Shown: positions 58,922 to 64,000 of the stretch, piece after piece
Layout: the number at the start of each line of letters is the position of its first letter
How positions within the stretch are numbered: position 1 is the stretch's first letter
Source of the DNA: Aldehydirespirator sp028819505
GTDB lineage: Bacteria; Actinomycetota; Acidimicrobiia; Acidimicrobiales; Aldehydirespiratoraceae
Reading direction: 5' to 3'
NCBI GenBank assembly: GCA_965207755.1
Contig: OZ242297.1
Location: 3,348,001-3,412,000, forward strand
DNA: 64,000 nt
Program-made: the position numbers and the translations under genes
The notes under the pieces: generated by a model
The model's input: the letters and a program-made list of their open reading frames with translations, nothing else
Told to the model about the DNA's origin: nothing
The model's database searches: none

Positions 58922-59220
58922 GGGGGGAGCGCGGTCGCCTGCACGAAACCGCAGTCGACCCGCTGTCCGCTGTTTTGGGGTTCGAGCCTATCGGGGGCCT
59001 AGTTCGGGCTGTTTCGGAGCGAGCATCCCTATGGGGCGACGGCTGCGATGCCGCCAAATCACGGAGCTCTACGACTCGACCGCTCCCGTCGTCGTCGGCC
59101 ATCCGTCGAGGTGTCTGATCGGGGGTGATGGTGGGAACGAACTTTGATGCATTCGTAGAGGTCAGAGGGGTGACCCAGCCAACGACGACCGAGCGGAGGG
59201 TCCCGCCATTATGGGCGCGT
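58922..59220. other. Gene-free interval
   Basis: About 300 bp between tRNA-Arg and the repeat-protein gene. A short reverse frame (58884-59102) runs into the tRNA and looks spurious. No convincing gene, repeat or promoter was seen. Confidence 0.6.
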
Positions 59221-59934
59221 TCAGGGTGCCAGCACTTGGGCCGAGTCGGTGTGCAGGGGTGGCTCGCGGTGCTCTGCGTGGACGGAGCGCATGCTGGCGG
59301 CGTGGGCGAGTACCGTCAGCAGCCCTACGACCAATAGCACCGCGAGCCACCCCAGAAGGCCGAGACTCACGTCCGCGCCCGCCGGTACGGTCCGTGGGGG
59401 CAACGGTCCGTAGTGCGTGGGAGACGTGTCACCTTCGTCGGTGTGGGCTGGGCGCCCGCGTTGTGGAGCGTCGGGCGATCCATGCCCAGCCCGGCCGTGG
59501 TCGGTGGACTGGTGGAGGTCGGCGGCCTCGTGTGGGCCGGTGGACTGGTGGAGGTCGGCGGCCTCGTGTGGGCCGGTGGACTGGTGGAGGTCGGCGGCCT
59601 CGTGTGGGCCGGTGGACTCGTGGAGGTCGATGGCCTCGTGTGGGCCGGTGGACTCGTGGAGGTCGATGGCCTCGTGTGGGCCGGTGGACTCGTGGAGGTC
59701 GATGGCCTCGTGTGGGCCGGTGGACTCGTGGAGGTCGATGGCCTCGTGTGGGCCGGTGGACTCGTGGAGGTCGGCGGCCTCGTGCGGGCCGGTGGACTCG
59801 TGTGGGTCGATGGACTGATGTGGGTCGATGGACTGATGTGGGCCGGTGGGCTCGCCGCGGAGCCGGGCCTCGCCGCGCGTCTGCGGCCTTTGCAGGTCGC
59901 AGGCCGCGGGGGAGGCCACGGTTCCGGCGGTCAT
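59221..59934 (-). CDS. 12-residue-repeat protein with C-terminal membrane helix
   Basis: 237 residues from the ATG at 59934, which overlaps the stop of a 45-residue upstream gene (TGATG). Residues ~30-145 are about eight units of a His/Glu-rich 12-mer (HESTGPHEAIDL and variants), then a helix SLGLLGWLAVLLVVGLLTVL near residues 190-210 and a short tail. The opposite strand also has long frames but no ribosome site or coupling. The His/Glu-rich repeats could bind metal or stand as a stalk. No family recognised. Confidence 0.6.
   Translation of the reverse strand: MTAGTVASPAACDLQRPQTRGEARLRGEPTGPHQSIDPHQSIDPHESTGPHEAADLHESTGPHEAIDLHESTGPHEAIDLHESTGPHEAIDLHESTGPHEAIDLHESTGPHEAADLHQSTGPHEAADLHQSTGPHEAADLHQSTDHGRAGHGSPDAPQRGRPAHTDEGDTSPTHYGPLPPRTVPAGADVSLGLLGWLAVLLVVGLLTVLAHAASMRSVHAEHREPPLHTDSAQVLAP
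59503..59840 (-). repeat. 36-bp x8-9 minisatellite
   Basis: In-frame units of a GGTGGACTCGTGGAGGTCGA-type sequence followed by TGGCCTCGTGTGGGCC, ending in shorter 15-bp variants. Units differ by single bases in blocks, showing stepwise duplication. Confidence 0.95.
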
Positions 59935-60071
59935 CAGATCGAGCGGTGGTTGCGGCGGTACCGCGGAACGGCCAGCGCGGCTGCGGTGGTCGCTGCGGTG
60001 GCCAGCACGAACCAACTGGTGGTCCGGAAGCGCCTGTGCCGCATGGTGTCGCTACTGGTGGAGTCTGACAT
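59934..60071 (-). CDS. 45-residue single-helix membrane protein
   Basis: ATG at 60071 preceded by a duplicated ribosome site (AAGGAGACAC twice). Begins MSDSTSSDTMRHRRFRTTSW and continues with a helix FVLATAATTAAALAV and a basic tail YRRNHRS. Its TGA overlaps the ATG of the repeat-protein gene, so the two are translationally coupled. Function unknown. Confidence 0.6.
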   Translation of the reverse strand: MSDSTSSDTMRHRRFRTTSWFVLATAATTAAALAVPRYRRNHRSI

Positions 60072-60176
60072 TGTGTCTCCTTTGTGTCTCCTTGTCGGTT
60101 GTTGTCAGATTGTCGCCGGCCTCCAAGTCCGGCGGTTTGGTAACTGATATGAGCTTGGCACCGCCAGGGCGCGCCA

Positions 60177-60250
60177 TGTCTGCCAATCTCTGCCAGATCC
60201 GGGCAATCCGTGGCAGAAACCTGCCAACTTGGTGGCAGAGTTCTGCCAAG
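60177..60250 (-). promoter_or_regulatory. Cluster of TGGCAGA/TCTGCCA boxes
   Basis: Six copies of TGCCA/TGGCA in alternating orientation, including perfect TGGCAGA-GT-TCTGCCA (60233-60248) and TGGCAG-AAAC-CTGCCA. About 110-180 bp upstream of the two-gene unit. Looks like a multi-site operator or structured leader. Confidence 0.5.
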
Positions 60251-60265
60251 CCCCAAGCCCCTCTG

Positions 60266-60367
60266 CGGAACCCCGCCGGAAGTCCCAGCGACGCCCGAGC
60301 AGGCCGCCGGGCTCCTTCGCGCCGCGGTGCCGTCGACGGAACCCCGCCGGAAGTCCCACCGACACCC
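60266..60367. repeat. 31-bp direct repeat
   Basis: Sequence starting CGGAACCCCGCCGGAAGTCC occurs at 60266-60296 and 60337-60367 (29 of 31 identical), in the gap between the small membrane gene and the dehydrogenase. Confidence 0.85.
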
Positions 60368-60417
60368 TGCCGGCACTGCCGAACGCTCGCACCGCGGCCG
60401 CATGGCCGCGGGAGGCC

Positions 60418-62493
60418 TCAGCGCGGCAGGGCGGTGACCTCGCGGAGATAGGGGGTGGTGTCGGCGTTGCCGGTGGGGGCCTCTAGTTCTTCGGCGTAGC
60501 GGCGGCCCTCCCAGACGGCGGCGGCGATGGTGCCGGGGGCCAGGGCGTCGCCGATGCTGCGGACGCTGCGCAAGCCCCGGTCGGGCCACTCCTCGTGCCT
60601 GGTGAGCAGGTCCAGGCACAGGGCGTCCTCGGGGAGGCGGGCGGTGACCAGCAGCACGGCGTCAGCGGCGACGCGGCTCTGCCGTCCGGTGAAGGTACAC
60701 CGGGTCAGCAGCCCGGTGTCGAGCACGGCGGACACGGCGGTGGACGTGTGCAGCTCGACGCCGGCTTCGATGAGTCGGGCATGGATGCGGTGCTGCTCCA
60801 TGGTGTTGACCGTCCATGCGGAGACGACGGTTTCGGGTGTGATGAGCGCCACTTCGTAGCCTTCGGCCCGCAGGAGTTCGGCCAGGGCGCCGCCCATGTA
60901 GTAGTGGTCGTCGTCGAACACGGCGACCCGGCCGCCTTCGGGGCGGGCGCCGGCCATGACGTCGTCGGGGGTGAGCACCGGCATGGCGCCGATGGGCATC
61001 GTGTCGCCCCGGGTGTGCCAGCGGCCCACGCCGTCGCCGCGCCACACCGAGCCGGTGGCTGCCGCGATGTGGTCGAATCCGTAGGACAGGGCCTCCTCCG
61101 CGGTCATGTCGCTCTCCAGGTAGTGCTCGACGTTGCCGAGTCCGGAGATCTGGCCCAGGCGGTAGTCCACCACCCGGATCCACTCGGCCAGCCCGGGCAG
61201 GCGGGCCTCGGCCGCCACCCGGCCTCCGAGCACACGCGACCTCTCGACCAGCACCACCTCGTATCCCCGCTTGCCCAGCGACATTGCCGCCTCCAGGCCG
61301 GCGGGGCCGGCGCCCACCACCAGCACCCGCTCCTCCGCGTGGCGGGGCCGGTAGGTCTCGGGGTGCCAGCCTCGCCGCCACTCCTCGCCCATGGACGGGT
61401 TCTGGGTGCAGCGGATCGGCGACATGGTGAAGTCCCCGGACACGCAGATGTTGCAGCCGATGCACTCGCGGATGTCCTCGGGGCGGCCCTCCTCGATCTT
61501 GCGGGGCAGGAACGGGTCGGCGATGGACGGGCGGGCCGCGCCGATGAAGTCCAGGATCCCCTGGCGCACCATCCGGACCATCGTGTCCGGCGACGTGAAC
61601 CGGCCCACCCCCACCACCGGCTTGGACGTGAGTGCCTTGAGGCCCCGCACCCATTCCTCCTGGTGGGCTTCGGCGCTGAAGCGCGACGTGATGCTGTCGT
61701 CCTCCCAGCTGCCGGGGACGAAGTCCCACAGGTCCGGCAGCTCGCCCAGCTCGCCGACGACGGCCTCTATCTCGCCGCGGTCGATGCCGTGCTCGTGGGC
61801 CGACTCCTCCACGGTGATCCGGCAGCCCACCGCGGCCCGGCCGGCCGCCTCCTCGACGGTGTCCTCCAGCAGCTCCCGCAGGAGCCGCATCCGGTTGCGG
61901 ATGCTCCCGCCGTAGGAGTCGGTGCGCAGGTTGTAGCGGCGCGACAGGAAGTGGTGGACGCCCCCGAGCGCGTGGCCTGCGTACACGTACACCAGGTCGA
62001 AGCCGGCTCGCAGCGCCCGGTCAACCGCCTGGCGGTGCCAGCGGCGCAGGTCGGCGATGTCGCCCTTGGTCATGGCTCGGGCCTGCACGGGGTCGGCGGT
62101 GAAGCTGGCCACGGGAAGGTTCACCGGGCCCAGCGGCACCACCCGGGAGTGCAGGTTGGGGCCGTTCATCCCGTTGTAGGCGAGCTCGATGCCGGCCAGC
62201 GCTCCGCAGTCGTGGACCCGTTCGGCCATCAGGGCCAGCGCCGGGATGTCGCAGTCGTCCCAGATGCGGGCCTCGATGAACGGCGTGATCTCCGAGGTGT
62301 GGTGGATCTCGGCCTGCTCGGTACACACCACCGCCCAGCCGCCCTCGGCCTTGACGGCCCGCATCTCTGCGTGGGCGGCCGGGTCGCGGTAGCCCATCCC
62401 GTTGCAGTGCGGCACCTGGAAGAAGCGGTTCTTGGCCACCAACGGGCCGATCCGCACCGGCTCGAACAGCACGTCGTATCTCGGGTCTCGCAT
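60418..62493 (-). CDS. Amine dehydrogenase of the TMADH family, histamine-dehydrogenase-like site
   Basis: 691 residues: FMN barrel, 4Fe-4S motif and FAD/ADP-binding C-terminal halves, as in trimethylamine dehydrogenase (TMADH). Cys30 (FFQVPHCNG) matches the Cys that carries 6-S-cysteinyl-FMN; Cys344, 347, 350 and 362 match the cluster (CIGCNIC...C); Tyr171/His174 and Asp266 match catalytic residues. At the three aromatic-bowl positions of TMADH (Tyr60, Trp264, Trp355) this protein has Gln60, Trp263 and Asp354, the set I recall for histamine dehydrogenase. It oxidatively deaminates an amine, passing electrons via the cluster, probably to an ETF. A HutI-like hydrolase gene ends 20 bp upstream on the same strand. 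Confidence 0.88.
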   Translation of the reverse strand: MRDPRYDVLFEPVRIGPLVAKNRFFQVPHCNGMGYRDPAAHAEMRAVKAEGGWAVVCTEQAEIHHTSEITPFIEARIWDDCDIPALALMAERVHDCGALAGIELAYNGMNGPNLHSRVVPLGPVNLPVASFTADPVQARAMTKGDIADLRRWHRQAVDRALRAGFDLVYVYAGHALGGVHHFLSRRYNLRTDSYGGSIRNRMRLLRELLEDTVEEAAGRAAVGCRITVEESAHEHGIDRGEIEAVVGELGELPDLWDFVPGSWEDDSITSRFSAEAHQEEWVRGLKALTSKPVVGVGRFTSPDTMVRMVRQGILDFIGAARPSIADPFLPRKIEEGRPEDIRECIGCNICVSGDFTMSPIRCTQNPSMGEEWRRGWHPETYRPRHAEERVLVVGAGPAGLEAAMSLGKRGYEVVLVERSRVLGGRVAAEARLPGLAEWIRVVDYRLGQISGLGNVEHYLESDMTAEEALSYGFDHIAAATGSVWRGDGVGRWHTRGDTMPIGAMPVLTPDDVMAGARPEGGRVAVFDDDHYYMGGALAELLRAEGYEVALITPETVVSAWTVNTMEQHRIHARLIEAGVELHTSTAVSAVLDTGLLTRCTFTGRQSRVAADAVLLVTARLPEDALCLDLLTRHEEWPDRGLRSVRSIGDALAPGTIAAAVWEGRRYAEELEAPTGNADTTPYLREVTALPR

Positions 62494-62512
62494 GTGTGCT
62501 CCCTAGGCCGGC

Positions 62513-63784
62513 TCAGACCTGGATCCGGCTGCCGCCGATGACCACATCGGTGAGCAGCGGCGCTCCGGGCGCGAGGAACATCTCGTTGGGGTGGGGGCAG
62601 TCGAGCACGATCAGGTCGCCGCGCTTGCCGGCGTCCAGCGACCCGCACCGGTCCTGGAGGCCGAGGCTGTAGGCGGCGTTGAGCGTGGCGCCGACGATCA
62701 CCTCGGCCGGCGCCAGCCGGAACCACGGCGCCGCCAGGCCCATGGTCAGCAGCAGCGACGTGGCGTGGATCGACGAGCAGTAGTCGGTGGCGACGGCGAC
62801 GGGCACGCCGTTGTCGACGAACAGCCGGGCGTTGGCCCGCCGGTCGGTCATGTAGATCAGCTCGGCCACCGGCAGCAGCACCGCCACCGTCTCAGACGAC
62901 CCCACGTCGCGGATCTCGTCGTCGGGCGTGTAGGTGAGGTGCTCGGCGGACACGGCCCGCTCGCCCGCGGCGGTGGCCCAGCCCTGCGACGGTCTCCAGG
63001 CGTCGGCGTGGACGCGCGGCGGGAGCCCGGCTTGGCGTCCCAGGCGGATGAGCCGCCGGGCCTGGGCGGGGGTGAACAGGCCGTCCTCGACGGTGACGTC
63101 GTGGAACTGGGCGATGCCCTGCTCGGCCACCGCGGGCAGCATCTCGCCCGCGATGAGGTCGGTGTAGGCCTCGCCCGCCGCGGCGCCGCCGTCGCCTGCC
63201 CCGACGTCGCGGGGCACGACATGGGCGCCGAGGAACGTGACGACGAGCTCCAGCGGCGTCAGGCGGCGGGAGTCCTCCAGCAGGCGCAGCTCGCGCAGTT
63301 CCTCGTCGACGGTCAGGCCGTAGCCCGACTTGACCTCGAGGGTGGTGACGCCCCCGGCCGTGATCCGCCGGTAGGCGGCGTCCAGCCTGGCGCTCAGCTC
63401 GCCGTCGGATGCGGCCCGGCTGGCGACGACGCTCGACCAGATGCCGCCGCCCCGGGCGGCCACCTCGGCCAGCGAGGCGCCGCCGAGACGCTCGGCGTAC
63501 TCGAAGTGGCGCTCGCCTCCGAAGATCGGATGGGAGTGGCACTCGACCAGGCCTGGAAGCACCGTCCTGCCGGTGGCGTCGAGCCGCGCCACCGCCGGGT
63601 CGCCCCAGTCGGCCATCACCTCTTCGGTCGGGCCGGCCGCGACGATCAGCCCGTCGCGGACGGCGACCGCTCCGCCTTCGATGACGTCCATCTCGCCCTG
63701 GAGGGCGCCGGTGCGGGGACCGCCGCGGTCGCGGACCAGCGCCAGCGCGGCCGCGCCCACCACGTTGAGGTCACCGCCGGTCAC
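62513..63784 (-). CDS. Imidazolonepropionase-like amidohydrolase
   Basis: 423 residues from the GTG at 63784. HutI-type motifs: LPGLVECHSHPIFGGERHFE (HxH zinc site), ERLGGASLAEVAARGGGIWS, VKSGYGL, LGAHVVP, HADAW and VAVATDYC. The HATS-containing loop after the Asp (TDYCSSIHATS) differs from the NPGSSP-like loop of classical HutI, so the substrate may be a relative such as imidazolone-acetate. hutH and hutU are not adjacent. The amine dehydrogenase follows 19 bp later. Confidence 0.82.
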   Translation of the reverse strand: MTGGDLNVVGAAALALVRDRGGPRTGALQGEMDVIEGGAVAVRDGLIVAAGPTEEVMADWGDPAVARLDATGRTVLPGLVECHSHPIFGGERHFEYAERLGGASLAEVAARGGGIWSSVVASRAASDGELSARLDAAYRRITAGGVTTLEVKSGYGLTVDEELRELRLLEDSRRLTPLELVVTFLGAHVVPRDVGAGDGGAAAGEAYTDLIAGEMLPAVAEQGIAQFHDVTVEDGLFTPAQARRLIRLGRQAGLPPRVHADAWRPSQGWATAAGERAVSAEHLTYTPDDEIRDVGSSETVAVLLPVAELIYMTDRRANARLFVDNGVPVAVATDYCSSIHATSLLLTMGLAAPWFRLAPAEVIVGATLNAAYSLGLQDRCGSLDAGKRGDLIVLDCPHPNEMFLAPGAPLLTDVVIGGSRIQV

Positions 63785-63829
63785 TGCGATCTCCCGGTCA
63801 CTGCGATCTCCCGGCCACTGCGATCTCCC
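63779..63829 (-). repeat. 17-bp x3 repeat of ribosome site plus start codon
   Basis: Three copies of GGGAGATCGCAGTGACC (reverse strand), each containing GGGAG, a 6-nt gap and GTG. Only the innermost GTG (63784) is in frame with the HutI-like protein without stops or extra residues; units are 17 bp so the frames differ. Confidence 0.9.
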
Positions 63830-63861
63830 GGTCACGTCGGTCTCCTCGCCGGGGTGTCCGG

Positions 63862-64000
63862 TCACTGCGGGACCACCGCTATCACGTCGATCTCCATGAG
63901 CCACTCGGGCTGGGCCAGAGCGCTCACCACCAGCCCGGTCGAGACCGGATGGACCCCGCGCAGCCAGCGCCCCACGGTCACGTACACCGGCTCGCGGTGG
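63862..64000 (-). CDS. RidA-family protein (5' end beyond window)
   Basis: The last 45 residues are present: YVTVGRWLRGVHPVSTGLVV then SALAQPEWLMEIDVIAVVP, the C-terminal signature of RidA/YjgF proteins (TGLVV...LA-P--L-EI--IA). RidA hydrolyses reactive imines/enamines released by amine and amino-acid enzymes, which suits the amine dehydrogenase downstream. Same strand as the HutI-like gene. Confidence 0.85.
   Translation of the reverse strand, partial: HREPVYVTVGRWLRGVHPVSTGLVVSALAQPEWLMEIDVIAVVPQ

Noticed and set aside
58884..59102. Small reverse-strand protein next to tRNA-Arg
   Set aside because: The frame runs into the tRNA gene and its C-terminus is just the tRNA sequence translated.
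59413..60147. Forward-strand hydrophobic repeat frame over the 36-bp minisatellite
   Set aside because: No ribosome site; the reverse strand has coupled starts (TGATG), a doubled ribosome site and a sensible membrane helix.

Overview
The window is high-GC, gene-dense actinobacterial DNA. The mycothiol ligase MshC beside CysS is a marker of Actinomycetota. The gene mix (stand-alone CoxL-like subunit, acyl-CoA metabolism, PhyH, sulfatase, P450, amine oxidoreductase, many GTG starts and 4-bp start/stop overlaps) would fit an uncultured Acidimicrobiia-type lineage. That placement is an inference. No rRNA, integrase, transposase, CRISPR array or phage structural gene is visible.

Layout. 1-5.7 kb: siderophore-type ABC import (permease cut by the window edge, lipoprotein receptor, FUR-like box), a membrane-anchored propeller, a DM13 lipoprotein-like protein, a class IV aminotransferase, tadA and tRNA-Ser. 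5.7-16.2 kb: a Fic protein; a three-gene operon (ATP-grasp fused to a degenerate M20 domain, gamma-glutamyltransferase, N-formylglutamate amidohydrolase); Na/Pi cotransporter; peroxiredoxin; a fused PncB-PncA. 16.2-23.9 kb: ABC exporter, xseA, xseB and prenyl synthase in one operon, an AbrB/RHH/PIN toxin-antitoxin unit and prfC. 24-28 kb: sulfatase, P450 and a degenerate amino-acid-dehydrogenase-like protein, overlapping or nearly so. 28-30.2 kb: orphan RHH antitoxin, tRNA-Ala, nitrilase, then a 0.99-kb cassette bounded by 55-bp direct repeats that holds a NYN-domain gene and a possible two-hairpin RNA. 30.2-34.5 kb: a Mau-like cluster (MauE-like, Tat-exported Cys-rich light-chain-like protein with SLH repeats, MauD-like thioredoxin, membrane protein). 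34.6-45 kb: PhyH, DUF4143 ATPase, acyl-CoA dehydrogenase, SDR, metallo-hydrolase, cyclophilin, hydroxyacyl-CoA dehydrogenase, HAD and a propeller with a late in-frame TGA. 45-49.7 kb: nucleic-acid-processing block (AAA ATPase, UvrD-like helicase, RecQ C-terminal fragment, DEDDh exonuclease). 49.7-59 kb: CoxL, cysS, mshC, second Fic, OYE, MNT-HEPN and tRNA-Arg. 59-64 kb: a two-gene unit with 12-residue repeats, then an amine dehydrogenase whose visible active site resembles histamine dehydrogenase, a HutI-like hydrolase and a RidA fragment.

Two features run through the whole window. First, tandem minisatellites (15-74 bp units) occur in more than ten places, often exactly at gene starts, gene ends or stop codons. 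Second, a family of 47-49 bp hairpins occurs five times between genes; the arms change but stay complementary while the centre is partly conserved.
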